Below, in pieces: positions 9,788-20,191 of a stretch of DNA of 64,000 nt. Numbering within the stretch: the stretch's first letter is position 1; each line of letters starts with the position of its first letter. The stretch lies in assembly GCF_000227135.1 (NCBI RefSeq), contig NC_018242.1:212175-276174 (forward strand). The letters are read 5' to 3'. Source of the DNA: Leishmania donovani (taxonomy: Eukaryota; Euglenozoa; Kinetoplastea; Trypanosomatida; Trypanosomatidae). Below the pieces are notes generated by a model. The model saw only the letters and a program-made list of their open reading frames with translations. It did not search any database and was not told the DNA's origin. The position numbers and the translations under genes were made by a program.

Positions 9788-10765
9788 ATGCACTCGATGC
9801 GACAACGCTCCTGCGACATCTTTGCCTCGACTGTGTCGGCCCTACTCGTCACGGCAGTTCTAACGGCCACCTCGACGATTTTGCGAGACCTGGTGTTGCG
9901 CCCGCGTCCGCTCGTCTCGGACGTGCGTGTGTCGAGCTTCTCGCCACTGTACCACGTGCGCAGCCCTACACTGCTGTCTCCGGAGATTCCTGATGCAGCC
10001 ATCTACTATCGCCCCGACACCGGCGGCGATGGCCACAGGACCGCAGCAAAGCAGCTTCCGTCGAATATTGAGATTGTGGACACGGTGGATCGGCCTGAGG
10101 ACAGCGAGGAAGATCGCCAGCGCAAGATATGGCAGCGGCAGCGCTTACCGAAAGGCTTCAAACTCGGCATGCGCACCATCGATCGCGTCGTGCTGTACCT
10201 TTCTGGCTCGGTGGACTTCTCTCCCTGTTGGGACTGGAATACGAAAGCCATCTACGTCTCCTTTATTGCGCGCTTTCCGTCGAAGTCAGCGTCTCAGAAC
10301 GACGTCGTCCTGCTCGATGCGGTACTGCGCCCGGTGTCGCTGCCAGCGAAGATTGCGCGGTTGGCGAAGTTGCGCCGCCAAGAGCGGCGAGCCGCGCTAC
10401 CGGGAAGCGGCAACGAGAGAGCAACGGTGGCGGCCGGGGCCTCTCCCGCCGCGACGCAGATGTTGACGGACGAAGAGCGGCAGCAGCTCGCTGCCTTCGA
10501 GCAGGCTCTGCGCAATGTCGAACACGATCACCCCTCCGTGTATATTGACCACATCGACAAGCGGCTCGTGTTGAACGACTCATTCAAGTACTTTGTGGAC
10601 GCCTTTGACGACACCTCTCTCGGAGGCAACACGGTTGAGGTGGTGCTGCGCTACCAGGTGATGAGCTACTCCGGCTGGGCGCCCGTGCGGGAGGATGTTC
10701 TTGGGCACCAGGTAAAAGTAAAGATGCCAGAGAATGCTGTGCTGTGGAAGGCGCAACAGCGGTGA
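9788..10765 (+). CDS. SPCS3: Signal peptidase complex subunit 3 (SPC22/23)
   Basis: 325 residues. It is an accessory subunit of the ER signal peptidase, which removes signal peptides from secreted and surface proteins. A short basic N-terminus (MHSMRQRS) precedes one membrane span at about residues 12-33, as in this type II membrane protein, followed by a lumenal domain. DWNTKAIYVSFIAR near residue 149 matches the family's NWN.KQLF-type strand. VEVVLRYQVMSYSGWAP near 283 followed by GHQVKVKMP matches the family's C-terminal strands (LSWNVVPNAG...GHVSVPFP type). At 325 residues it is much longer than the roughly 180 of human SPCS3. The extra length is a 60-residue stretch before the first strand and a charged, Ala/Arg-rich insert at about 180-275. 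The fold assignment is firm; no catalytic residues are expected. Confidence 0.85.
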   Translation: MHSMRQRSCDIFASTVSALLVTAVLTATSTILRDLVLRPRPLVSDVRVSSFSPLYHVRSPTLLSPEIPDAAIYYRPDTGGDGHRTAAKQLPSNIEIVDTVDRPEDSEEDRQRKIWQRQRLPKGFKLGMRTIDRVVLYLSGSVDFSPCWDWNTKAIYVSFIARFPSKSASQNDVVLLDAVLRPVSLPAKIARLAKLRRQERRAALPGSGNERATVAAGASPAATQMLTDEERQQLAAFEQALRNVEHDHPSVYIDHIDKRLVLNDSFKYFVDAFDDTSLGGNTVEVVLRYQVMSYSGWAPVREDVLGHQVKVKMPENAVLWKAQQR

Positions 10766-11440
10766 TGAGAGACGGCACGAGTGTTCATGACTGCCTGTCT
10801 ATGTGTGTGTGTGTGTGTGTATGCGCGCGCGTGTGCGGGGTGAGAGATGGGCCGAGAAGCGGGCGCCAAAGTGGCTGTGATGCATTAGCCGACGTGCCAC
10901 TGTCACTTGGCCCTCATTTTCTGTTGTTGTCTGCGTTGCTGTCCGCGCGTACGCATGCGTGTATGGGTAGGCAGCACACTGTGATGTTTCAGTTCTTCAT
11001 CTCACCGTCGGCAGCACAACGTTCTTCAAGCACGAGCTCCTCTGTATGTGCGCGGGTGCCTCACCTGTGATAGTGTGATGGCGCTGCTCCTCGTCCTCGC
11101 CCCGCCCTCTCTGCGTGAAGAGGTTAGTGCGCGCTGCGCCGAGAGGATATGTTTCTCCATGTATGTGCTCAGAGCTTCTCTCTTCTGTCTACCTACCCTC
11201 CCCCTTCTCCCCCGTTGGCGTCCGCTGGTTCTGCTCGCACTGGGCCCCGCTCCGGCGACGAGGCCCTGTTAACGGCCGCCACGGTCCCCATCCCCGCCAT
11301 CCGGACACGGGAGCAAGCAAGCCAGCAGCCAAAACCGCGATCCCGGTGACAGCCGCCCTTCCGCGGCTTTCCTTTCGATCCCGCATCCGCACTGTCGAGC
11401 GCTCGTGTCGCACACCGATCCCCACTCACCCACACCAACG
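10766..11440 (+). other. Intergenic spacer
   Basis: 675 bp with a TG tract at 10802-10824 and a C/T-rich stretch at 11172-11217. No gene-like frame apart from the flanking genes. Confidence 0.6.
11172..11262 (+). promoter_or_regulatory. Possible spliced-leader acceptor for the gene at 11441
   Basis: The pyrimidine tract at 11172-11217 is followed, after a GC-rich stretch, by an AG at 11261-11262. This is the first AG after the tract and would leave a 178-nt 5'UTR. Later AGs near 11311 are alternatives. Confidence 0.3.
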
Positions 11441-12148
11441 ATGCCGCGCAAGAAGAATGCGTTCATGTACTCCATCGACCCGGAGCTGTACACTCGCTCG
11501 CGCGCGCCGGCCAGTACGATCGCCATGGGTATGAAGAGCTCCCAAGCCTCCTCGCTCTGCTGGGCGAATCAGGTGCAGCAGGAGGAGCGGATTCGCGAAA
11601 TGTGGGGTGCGACGTACGACCCACACCACAACCGGGAAAATCGGGCTTTGCAAGCAGTGCAGCAGACGCGCGCGCGTGATGCGGCGCGGCACGAGGCGTA
11701 CGTGAACCCCGAACACAACCCAGAGCTGTGCAGCATCCTGTACAAGAAGGTGCCTCCGTTCTCTGTAAGCGACGCAGCGGCGGCAACGGCGGCATCCTCG
11801 TCTCCCCAGCACCACACCACCACAGAAGCAGCTCTGGCAGGGACAGCGACGGGCACAGGTGACCCAAGCGACAGCGCCTTCGCTCGTTCTGCGCGCTCCG
11901 TCACGCAGGAATACCTTCAGGCTCGCTGCAGGCACCACACGTTGCAGCAGCGCTACCCGAGTGGACCGGTCACCGCCGCGCAGGCTGTGGGGTGGGCGGC
12001 CGGTGCAACCGACCGGGCTTCGGCGTCGTCACTAGAGGCGTCGTCTTCCCCGTACCGCCAGGTGCGCCGTCGCCAGATCGGTGCCTATCGAAAGCCAGAG
12101 GACGATGAGCACGCGTTGCTGTTCGGCTACGACTATACGCCGAAGTAG
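11441..12148 (+). CDS. Conserved-looking small basic hypothetical protein
   Basis: 235 residues from the ATG at 11441 (MPRKKNAFMYSIDPELYTRS). The frame extends 36 bases further upstream only to a GTG, so the ATG is preferred. No family is recognised. The first 100 residues are compact and mixed in composition (aromatic, charged, WANQVQQEERIREMWGATYD near residue 40). Residues 105-150 are Ala/Ser/Thr-rich linker. The last 30 are basic then aromatic (RRRQIGAYRKPEDDEHALLF) and end in GYDYTPK. There is no signal peptide or membrane span. The ordered ends with Tyr-rich motifs suggest a structural, perhaps cytoskeletal, protein, but that is only a guess. Confidence 0.75.
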   Translation: MPRKKNAFMYSIDPELYTRSRAPASTIAMGMKSSQASSLCWANQVQQEERIREMWGATYDPHHNRENRALQAVQQTRARDAARHEAYVNPEHNPELCSILYKKVPPFSVSDAAAATAASSSPQHHTTTEAALAGTATGTGDPSDSAFARSARSVTQEYLQARCRHHTLQQRYPSGPVTAAQAVGWAAGATDRASASSLEASSSPYRQVRRRQIGAYRKPEDDEHALLFGYDYTPK

Positions 12149-12630
12149 GCATCTAGGGGCAGCGACATGCGCCGCGCAGGTCTCTCCGTTGTGTCTGACT
12201 CTCGTAACTCGCTCGCTGCCTCTTGCGATGTCAGCGAAAACCTGTGGAAGCGTGCGTGTGTGTGTATGTGAGTGTGTCACGGTGTAGGTGAATATGTATG
12301 CTTGCTTCTCGTGCGATGTCTCATTACTTCTGCGACGTGCTCTCTCTCTTCCCTTCTCTTCTTGCTCTTATATGTGCTTGTGGGTGGCACAGGCACGTGT
12401 ACCGCCCAGCACCACGACCCAAGCACCCTTCGCGGCTCCTCCTTCCCGTTGCCGCACGCCGGTGTGTTGCTCCCACGGCGGGGTTATCCGTCCTGCAGGG
12501 CGCCTCGTCTTCTACGCTGTGCACCACTCGATCAGCTTCACCACCCTCCCTCCCTCCCTCCCCCGCGCCTCAGAGCTCTGTCCCAAGACGGCGGCCACTA
12601 CGCACTCACCGCGACAGCCCCGCACCCCTC

Positions 12631-12655
12631 TGTGTGTGTGTGTGTGTGTGTGTGT
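12631..12655. repeat. (TG)n microsatellite
   Basis: Uninterrupted TG repeat of 25 bases; the flank continues as CTGTCTGTCTG. Confidence 0.95.
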
Positions 12656-12808
12656 CTGTCTGTCTGGTTTCACGGGTACACACACACACGCGTCCATGCA
12701 GGCAAGAGGGGCGTAGCGATATACACGTCCCTTGCAGCTGCCACCCGCGTCGCGCTTTTACACTGCACGTGTCTTGCGGGCGGCGCCTTCTCCGCCAGCG
12801 ACGCTACG

Positions 12809-12859
12809 CCTCTGTCTTCACTCTCGCTCCCTCTCGCTTCGTGCGGCGCACACTCTTAG
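12809..12859 (+). promoter_or_regulatory. Probable spliced-leader acceptor for the gene at 12990
   Basis: The pyrimidine tract at 12809-12840 is followed by CTCTTAG ending at 12859, giving a 130-nt 5'UTR. Confidence 0.45.
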
Positions 12860-12989
12860 ACTAGATTTGTATATCCGCGACACGTACCGCCAGGACAGCG
12901 CCGCCTCCCTCCTGCCCTTCTGCCCAGTACATCAACGGGACCGGCGTGAGGAGATCATGCGCGTCTTTGTGTGGCTCTAGTATCGCCTC

Positions 12990-15900
12990 ATGCTCCGGCC
13001 TCTGAAAGGGGAGTGGTGTGCGCAGGGACGCCCGCCAACGCCGCACCTGGAGCAGCAGCAGCAGCAGCAGGTCTCGCCTTCTTGGACGCAAGACCAACCA
13101 CAGCAGCAGCGGCACTCGAAGGCGCAAAAGGGGCGATCATCGAGGACGAGGGAGGTCGGCGCGTCGACGGCCAACGGCGGCAGCGACACGAACGCACGAG
13201 CGCCGCACCGCAGCTCCTCATGTGCTGTCGGTGCTCGTCGCCCGAGCGCGGGTCTCAACGACAACACCCGTAGCAGCTCCGACCACAGCAGCAGCACGGA
13301 GAGCGGCAACTGCTTCGAGGCACACACTCTTAGAGAAAGCTGGCGCAGCATCGATCGACGGCAGCGGTGCAGAGAATCAGCCGAGCCGCCCGCGCGGCAG
13401 AAGCGAAGTGGGCACGTGAAACGAGCTAAGGATCTGCTTCTCCAGTGCCCGCCCGCCGGTAAGCCCGCTACGCCGGCGCTTGCACAAAAAGGCGACGTGG
13501 GAGGCGCAGCCGTGCAAGCAGCGCCAGCGGTGGCTGCACAGGACATCCAGGGGAGAGAGGAGCAACACCCACGCAGTGGTGGTGGCGTTTTACCGTTGCA
13601 CCATCCGCTGTACTGCACACGCGGCGAAGCGCTCCTCGAGCACCCTCGGCACGCATGCCCCTCCGACGGCGACGGCAGCAACGGCACTAGTGGGCGCCGC
13701 GGCTTCCGCTCCCCTGTAAAGCTGCAGCGCACGTCTCCCGAACGCAGCACGCACGTAAGCAGGACGATCGCAGCTTCCCGTCGCGAAGGTCCGTTTTTTC
13801 GGAGCGCTGGTATCGTGGCGTACAGCAGCAGCTCCTCCTCTAGCACTCGCAGTGCAAGTAGCAGTGACAGTTGTGGCGGAGCCGGCGATGGAGGTCATAC
13901 GCGACGCACCGCCCGCTTGGCGTCGCCAAAGCCGCTTATAGATGCAAGAAAGGTATTCAAGATGTCGCCGAACGCCCGCCTTGCGCGTGTTCGTGGCGCG
14001 GTCTGTGCGCAGCAGCAGCAAGGTCTGCCTCCTTCCACACTCATGGCACCCACTCATGAGCAGCAGCTCATCGATCCAGAATCTGTGACGGCCGCCCCAA
14101 CTGCAACGGCGATTTGCAGTGCGCCGCCGTCGTTTCTCAGCCCGGCGAAGCGCTGCTGGAGTTCGTCTGGAGTGCATCGTGAAAGCGCGCCGGCTGATGC
14201 TGACCCCAGCGACAACGGCGGCGACGGAATTCATGAAGGCTGTGCTTCTCACCACTCAAGCAAACTTGCTCGCCACGCCGCACGATTGCCGCCGCGAGAG
14301 GCGGAGAACGAGGTGCCAGCTGAGGTGATGGGTGTCTCGGCTGCACAGACTTTGCTCATCCGTCGGGGAGAACGTGGAAGCAATACCTCGGAATACGGAA
14401 AGGGCAGCACACAATCGCACAGTTCAGTGCAGCGGAATGTGAAGAGCGCGCGGCGTCACCGACGGCATCATCGCCGGGACTACGCGCCCGCGCACGTCGT
14501 CCTCGAGAACGCAACGCCGCGACGAGCAGATGATGGCGCGTACAGCTACGGAAAAAACAGCAGCGATAGCATGCTGGCTAGCGCGGCTGAGGTTGGCTCC
14601 TCGCGCTGCGGACGGTGGCCGCCAAACGCGCGGTCGGCGAGATCCTTGGAAAGTATGGCTTCCCCGAATGTTGCGCTCGCATGTTCCGAGTTGCAGCGAC
14701 AATACGGCGCCTCCCTGAGCAGCCGTTCAATGCAAGCAGCCTTTACTGCATACCTGCACCGCAGTGGTCACGTGTCCAGCCCAGAGGGTAATGCCCGTCA
14801 GAGGGCCACTCCAGTGCAGGATGCGCCACCGCGGATCACCCACGCGCACGATGCACTGCCAGCGCAGCAGCGGCCGAACATGAAAGCGGTCGCAGCACTC
14901 TCGGCACACAGCATGGGGATGGAGCCGGCGGCCGATGAACTTGCGCTGGAAAAAGAGGTGCTTCTCCTCCGATACTCGTTACTCATAACGTACGCGCTAC
15001 TCGCAGCCACGGCGGTGAATGGGCACGATGGTGGTTGCGTCGGCGCAATGGCAGAGAGGCCGTGGCAGCACGTTGCGCGGCACTACGCTAAGTGGACGAC
15101 GGAGACGGCGCAGCGGGCACATGGGCGCGCCGGTGCACAAGCAGGCGAGTCCGACGAGCAAAGCAGGGAGCGTCGACGTCGTCATCGGCGCTTTACTGCG
15201 CCGCACCTGCGCGGGCCGACTCCGTGGCCGGCGCTGGAGGCTCGGTTGGCTGCGGCGGTGCAAGCAGCGGCCGAGGAGCTGCTTTTTGATGGCGATGCAG
15301 CAACCGCACCACAGGCACTCCCTCCGCCACGGCTGCTGCTGCGCGAGTCTCCACCCCACGACGTCGTCGGGCTGCCCTCTGTGTGGTACCCGCCTCATCG
15401 AAGCGATGAGAACGACGGCCCGTTGAGCGGGAGGCTTTGGGTGTGGTTCAGCGGCGACGACGGCGGTCACTCGGAGGACGGCGTCGCAGGGGTCTCCCTA
15501 TCGTCCTCTGATGAAGGCGTAAAGTGCAGCGGCGACAGTGGCGCGAAGCGGCGAAGTCTCAGCGAGGACAGCACCGCATGGCGGCGGCACGAGCGCAGAA
15601 AGGGCGAGGGGCTCTCATCGGCGTTAAGGTTCTCTCGCAGCAGCATTGTGGAGCGTCGGCGGCCGCAGGCGTTGGCGCCGTCGTTTCGTGGTGCGTGGCG
15701 CCGCTGCTTCGTTGTCGCAGACGATAGCGGCGTGTGCGTGTACCCCACCGAGCGCGATTACGCCGACTTTGCCAGCGAGAGCCTCCTCATGGCCGTTCCG
15801 TACGCATCGCTTGCCTACCTTATACCGGACTTTGCTGCTGCTGCTGCCGCGGTGGCAGTCGACGACGTCAGCGCGGAGCAAGAGGAGACGGGATGGAGCG

Positions 15901-18296
15901 GCAGCAGCCATTCAAGGCCCTCGAATCGCCCAGGACGAGGCGGCTACCCGCTGCAGCGCCACGGTTCTCTGGAAGCCGTGCACGTTTCGACGATAGAAGC
16001 TGTGACGGCCCAGCTTGTGACTGACGCCACGTACACGTACTTTGGCTTTCTGCACTGTCAGAGAGATGGTGTGGCGCGCCGCGCCGCAGGAATGACAGAG
16101 GCCTTCTCCACAGCGCTGCAGAATGCTTTCGATCAAGAGCAGGGGGATGCGCGCCCGCTTGGCTTTGCTCCTTGGCGCGTGAGCGGTGACAGCGGCCAGC
16201 GCTACGCTCACCGGCCACACGCACCGTTGCTGCTGCGCACGCAGTCCCGCGCCGCCCACGCAGAGTGGGTGCACTTCTTCGCTGTCAAGTTCAACCGGCA
16301 TCTCTACAGGCTGCTCTTTCCGACATCGTCTGCGGCGGCCGTGCCAAAGCCTCCGCTTACGTTTCGCCCTCGTGGCAATGCAGAGGCGGTGGCCGTGGCC
16401 GAGGCAGGCGCCGATGATGTCCTGCGCGACCACCTGCGGAAGGGGAGCCATTGCCCCCGCAGCCGCACACGAAGCCTCAGCGCCAGCTCAACGCAGCGAC
16501 AACAACACGTCTACGATGGGGCAGCATCACCATCCGCGTCGTCGCATCATCGCTCCTATCGACTGCCTCACGCAGATGAAGCACTGGAAGGCAAGGACCG
16601 CGACGACGCGCAGGACGAGGTAGGCACCGGCACCTGCGCCTTGCACCGTCTCTCCAACTCGTCCTCCTCCTCCATCCAAGTGGGGGACTCCTGTGACTAC
16701 GGCACGCCCGCAGCAGCGACAGTGGAAAGGGCAGCTGCAGAGGCAAGAAGAGAAGTCAGAGGTGCATCGCTCAAGAACACGAACGAGGCACGTGAGGCGT
16801 TCTCCTCGCGACCGTCAACGACAGCGACTCCGCGACGCGATTGGCCGTCAGGAGCGTGTGAGCCGTGGTGGGAAACGACCGCGGCCTTGCGCTACTCCGT
16901 CGCGCAGCGGGATCAGCAGCTGCAGGGCCAAGAAAGGAAGATGGCCGACATGGCTGAGGCACTGCGGCAGCACGCGCAGCGCGTGCACAGCCTCGAAGAA
17001 AACCAGGACAGTCTTCGCACTGCTCTGCGTGACGCTCGCGACCGTCTCGCGAACGTGAGTGCAGCGGAGGGAGGCCAGCAATGGGAGGGCCGCGCAGAGT
17101 CGAGCAGCAAGTACCACATCCATCTCCGCCATCTACCACCCTCTGTGACAACGCCACGCAAGCGGCACATGATTAACCCTGGTGCTTTCGATCAACCCAG
17201 AAGCCCGCGCGCACCTGGCCCAACCCGGCCCGATCCGCAGCATCAGGAGCAGCAGTGCGAGCTGGAATCTCTTCAAGCGCAGCTGGAGGAACTTCAGCGG
17301 CGCTACACGGAAGACGCCGTGTCGTGGCGAGCTGAGCGAGCGGCACTCGAAAGCCGCTGCCTTGCCTCGGAGGAGAAGCTGGAACACTTGCGCAGCGGTA
17401 CCTCGCGGCCATCCCGCTCGCCGGCTCACCAGGTGGTGCACGAGATGGGCAACGACGACCACGAGATACGCCGCGGAACGGAGGGGTGTGTGGATGCGGT
17501 ATCGTCTGGGCAGATGCTCAGCAGCGCGCTTGCCGCTGCCGAGAATAACGCCAGCGCGGCGGTACACGTTAGCCGATCCGCAAGTAAGTGCCGCCGGAAT
17601 GGAGGTGCGGTGCCGCCCATCACCGTGGCCTCGGCACCAGACAACGCCTTTGCCTCCCTCCTGCTCACCTTCGAGCCCAGCCGCGGCCGTGCTGGTGCGC
17701 ATGCCGGTGCCTGCGTCGATGGAGCGCTTATTGTCGATGAGGCCAGTGCGCGACTACTGTTTAGTGGCCCCACGGCGAACCAGCGTGGACGTCGCTGGGA
17801 GCTGCGGCATCGCGACACAGACGCCCTGCTTCGTATCCAGCTCGAGTTACTGTCGCGAGCCCCGGGAGATGCGCGTGCGACGACTGGGTCAACCTCGCGC
17901 CGACGCAGTCAAGCCGCCTCCGCCTCCTCCGCGCCGACGGCGAAGACGCGAGCGTCTTCCTCGTCAGCGCACTCTCGGCCCGGCCACACGACCCCGCGCA
18001 GGCCCACCGGCGCAGCAGCTGGTGCATTGCTGCCCTCCTCATCATCTCCGCCGCCGGCCTGGTCGGTGCATGCCTATGATCAGAGGAGCTCGCACCACTA
18101 CTCTCCTTTGCCTGTCTCCGCGGCCGCAGCATCCTGCTCCACGGCATCGACGCAGCCGCGTGCACACATGTCCTCTCTCCTGCAGACGGTGAACATGATG
18201 CCGCGGCACACGCGGGCCTCGCTGCTGCGGCAGGCCGCCGTTGAGCAGAAGATTCAGGTGAGAGAAGCCGAGGAAGAGAGAGGCGGCTTCATGTAG
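12990..18296 (+). CDS. Large hypothetical protein with PH-like domain and coiled coils
   Basis: 1768 residues from ATG 12990. The first 850 residues are low-complexity (Ser, Arg, Gln, Ala; a Gln run near residue 25), with one more ordered island near 650-720 (LALEKEVLLLRYSLLITYA). A PH-like domain is suggested from about residue 895: FRGAWRRCFVVADDSGVCVY with following strands, a long Ser/Gly-rich insert, then SRAAHAEWVHFFAVKFNRHL near 1090. That last segment resembles the tryptophan-bearing final helix of PH domains. Two coiled-coil segments follow at about 1291-1355 and 1417-1470. The C-terminal 200 residues are again disordered. A PH domain would suggest membrane-lipid or partner binding with the coils for oligomerisation. 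The PH call is by pattern only, and the protein could be cytoskeletal. Confidence 0.75.
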   Translation: MLRPLKGEWCAQGRPPTPHLEQQQQQQVSPSWTQDQPQQQRHSKAQKGRSSRTREVGASTANGGSDTNARAPHRSSSCAVGARRPSAGLNDNTRSSSDHSSSTESGNCFEAHTLRESWRSIDRRQRCRESAEPPARQKRSGHVKRAKDLLLQCPPAGKPATPALAQKGDVGGAAVQAAPAVAAQDIQGREEQHPRSGGGVLPLHHPLYCTRGEALLEHPRHACPSDGDGSNGTSGRRGFRSPVKLQRTSPERSTHVSRTIAASRREGPFFRSAGIVAYSSSSSSSTRSASSSDSCGGAGDGGHTRRTARLASPKPLIDARKVFKMSPNARLARVRGAVCAQQQQGLPPSTLMAPTHEQQLIDPESVTAAPTATAICSAPPSFLSPAKRCWSSSGVHRESAPADADPSDNGGDGIHEGCASHHSSKLARHAARLPPREAENEVPAEVMGVSAAQTLLIRRGERGSNTSEYGKGSTQSHSSVQRNVKSARRHRRHHRRDYAPAHVVLENATPRRADDGAYSYGKNSSDSMLASAAEVGSSRCGRWPPNARSARSLESMASPNVALACSELQRQYGASLSSRSMQAAFTAYLHRSGHVSSPEGNARQRATPVQDAPPRITHAHDALPAQQRPNMKAVAALSAHSMGMEPAADELALEKEVLLLRYSLLITYALLAATAVNGHDGGCVGAMAERPWQHVARHYAKWTTETAQRAHGRAGAQAGESDEQSRERRRRHRRFTAPHLRGPTPWPALEARLAAAVQAAAEELLFDGDAATAPQALPPPRLLLRESPPHDVVGLPSVWYPPHRSDENDGPLSGRLWVWFSGDDGGHSEDGVAGVSLSSSDEGVKCSGDSGAKRRSLSEDSTAWRRHERRKGEGLSSALRFSRSSIVERRRPQALAPSFRGAWRRCFVVADDSGVCVYPTERDYADFASESLLMAVPYASLAYLIPDFAAAAAAVAVDDVSAEQEETGWSGSSHSRPSNRPGRGGYPLQRHGSLEAVHVSTIEAVTAQLVTDATYTYFGFLHCQRDGVARRAAGMTEAFSTALQNAFDQEQGDARPLGFAPWRVSGDSGQRYAHRPHAPLLLRTQSRAAHAEWVHFFAVKFNRHLYRLLFPTSSAAAVPKPPLTFRPRGNAEAVAVAEAGADDVLRDHLRKGSHCPRSRTRSLSASSTQRQQHVYDGAASPSASSHHRSYRLPHADEALEGKDRDDAQDEVGTGTCALHRLSNSSSSSIQVGDSCDYGTPAAATVERAAAEARREVRGASLKNTNEAREAFSSRPSTTATPRRDWPSGACEPWWETTAALRYSVAQRDQQLQGQERKMADMAEALRQHAQRVHSLEENQDSLRTALRDARDRLANVSAAEGGQQWEGRAESSSKYHIHLRHLPPSVTTPRKRHMINPGAFDQPRSPRAPGPTRPDPQHQEQQCELESLQAQLEELQRRYTEDAVSWRAERAALESRCLASEEKLEHLRSGTSRPSRSPAHQVVHEMGNDDHEIRRGTEGCVDAVSSGQMLSSALAAAENNASAAVHVSRSASKCRRNGGAVPPITVASAPDNAFASLLLTFEPSRGRAGAHAGACVDGALIVDEASARLLFSGPTANQRGRRWELRHRDTDALLRIQLELLSRAPGDARATTGSTSRRRSQAASASSAPTAKTRASSSSAHSRPGHTTPRRPTGAAAGALLPSSSSPPPAWSVHAYDQRSSHHYSPLPVSAAAASCSTASTQPRAHMSSLLQTVNMMPRHTRASLLRQAAVEQKIQVREAEEERGGFM

Positions 18297-18666
18297 CACT
18301 GCCGAAAGCGCGCGCGGGCGCGTGCGTGTTGTAGAGCGAAGAGCTGCGTGAAATCGGAATCGTGCGCGCGGTCGGTCCTTCCCCTCGCCCCCGCCCGCTC
18401 ACCACATGCGCAACTCGCCATCGCGACAAGGTTCTTCTGCGTGTGCTCTGCTTGTGTTTTGTGCCTAGACCCTGTGTCTTGCGCTCTCTGCCATCTATGC
18501 CGCATGACCGCCACCACCACCATCGTCTCATCGTCCTCTCGCGTGGCAGGTGTTTTATCGGCTGCACAGCACCTCATCTATCCCCCTCCCAACCGCGCTT
18601 TATCAGCCCTCAGCCCTTAGCCCTCTCTCTCTCCTGCTTCTCTGTGGACGAGATGTAAGAATCTGG

Positions 18667-18691
18667 CACACACACACACACACACACACAC
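18667..18691. repeat. (CA)n microsatellite
   Basis: Uninterrupted CA repeat of 25 bases in the presumed 3'UTR of the PH-like gene. Confidence 0.95.
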
Positions 18692-20035
18692 GCCGGTGCC
18701 TGCTATGCATAGCGGGCTTTCCGTGACCCCCGCGCCACATGCGCTCATGCCTGCGCTTCGCTTCCCCTGTGATGTACTTACCTCTTCTCCCTCGACCCTC
18801 TCCCACCATCCTCCGTACTCTCGTCACTCGCGAGCGCAGCTACTCCCATATCACGTAAATCACGTCAAGCTTGCAGGTGTCTGTGTCCACGTGCCACACG
18901 TACACGTGCAGAGACATAGCCTCCCTTCATACCTCGGTGTCTACGTGTGCACATCTGCTTCCGCTAGCGGTGGAGAAGTGCTAGTGCGCCTCTGGGAGGA
19001 CGAGGCGCAGGACAAGGAGGCTGCCGTTGCGGCTACGCGGCTCTCTGCACTCCGGCACATACCCACATGTGCACAGACAGATACGCGCCGACTCCTCTCG
19101 CTCTCATCTCTATTAAAGGCATACAGGTTGAAGCGCTGGAATCTCCTTTGTTTCGCTACAAGAACGCATCCCGCTTTTCCTCGCACACCACCACCACCCT
19201 CTCCACCTGCCCGTCCCACGTTCCCCCCTCATCGTGTTCGCTGTCGTCGTTGTCTTGAGGGCGTCGTTGTGTTTCTTTGGTGGGGTTTCGTTTTGATGTA
19301 AGGCTCTTCCTTTTTGTCCTTTCACTCGTGTGCACTGGCGGGAGCCTCCGGTCAAAACTCAACACACACACATACACACATCCCTCCGCCCTCCCTCCAA
19401 CCACCACCTAGAAGGGGCCCCTCTCCCTCTCGTCTGTAGGCGTGTGTATTTATGTGTGTGTGTGTGCTCTGGTGTCGGTCGTCATCTCACCGCCGCTTCT
19501 CCGTCGTCGTCTCCGTTTCGCTTCTTCGTCTCCGAGTCGGCCGACGCCGCCACCCTTACCACCACGCCTCGACCCCTCTCCCTTCCCCGTTGTCTCTCGG
19601 TCTCCCTGGTGTCGGCAGCGGTGGTACTGCTGCTGCTGCCCTTGCTGTTGACGAGGTCGGCGTTGTTTTTCCCTTCGTTTTCCTCTTCGCTTCACCTGTT
19701 TTCGCTCCCATCCGCTGCTGTCTCTCGCTCTCGCCCCGTCAGCCTCTGTGCGCGCGCGTTCGCTGTCGCTTGGGGGCAAGCCTCTTCCACTTCTCGCTCG
19801 CCCATCCACGCGTGGCCCCCTCCCCCTCTCTTTACACGACATCGCTCGTACTATTCCTCTCCTCCCCTCTTATCCACCAGCGGCGCCCGTCTCTCCGGCG
19901 CGCCGGCTGCGCACGCGTTGACGGACGTTTTTTTTTGCTTTTTTCTTGTGTGCGGCGTTGACGGAGGCGTGCGCTCCGCGGTGCGGGTCCTTTCTCTTGG
20001 CTGTTGTCTGTGTGGTTGCGGTGGTAGTGGTGGTT

Positions 20036-20060
20036 GCCGCCCTTGTCCTTTACCGTGTAG
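20036..20060 (+). promoter_or_regulatory. Possible spliced-leader acceptor for the gene at 20192
   Basis: The pyrimidine stretch GCCGCCCTTGTCCTTTACC ends shortly before an AG at 20059-20060 (131-nt 5'UTR). An AG at 20129-20130 after the TTA repeat is the alternative (61 nt). Confidence 0.3.
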
Positions 20061-20096
20061 TCGCACACGCACACACACACATACATATATGTAAAT

Positions 20097-20121
<25 letters not shown>
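20097..20121. repeat. (TTA)n microsatellite
   Basis: Eight TTA/TAT units followed by TATATATTAG. It lies between two candidate acceptors in the 5' region of the gene at 20192. Confidence 0.9.
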
Positions 20122-20127
<6 letters not shown>

Positions 20128-20191
20128 TAGAGCGCATTCCTATTGGCCGGTGTGTGTGTGTCCTTCCCCCTCCCCCACACTGTGATTTCTT

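Larger units (their letters stand above)
12149..12989 (+). other. Intergenic spacer
   Basis: 841 bp, C/T-rich, with the TG microsatellite at 12631-12655 and a CA tract at 12678-12690. No gene-like frame. Confidence 0.6.
18297..20191 (+). other. Intergenic spacer
   Basis: About 1.9 kb of C/T-rich sequence with CA (18667-18691) and TTA (20097-20121) microsatellites and CAC/CTC runs. Frames through it are low-complexity; no gene is supported. Confidence 0.6.
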
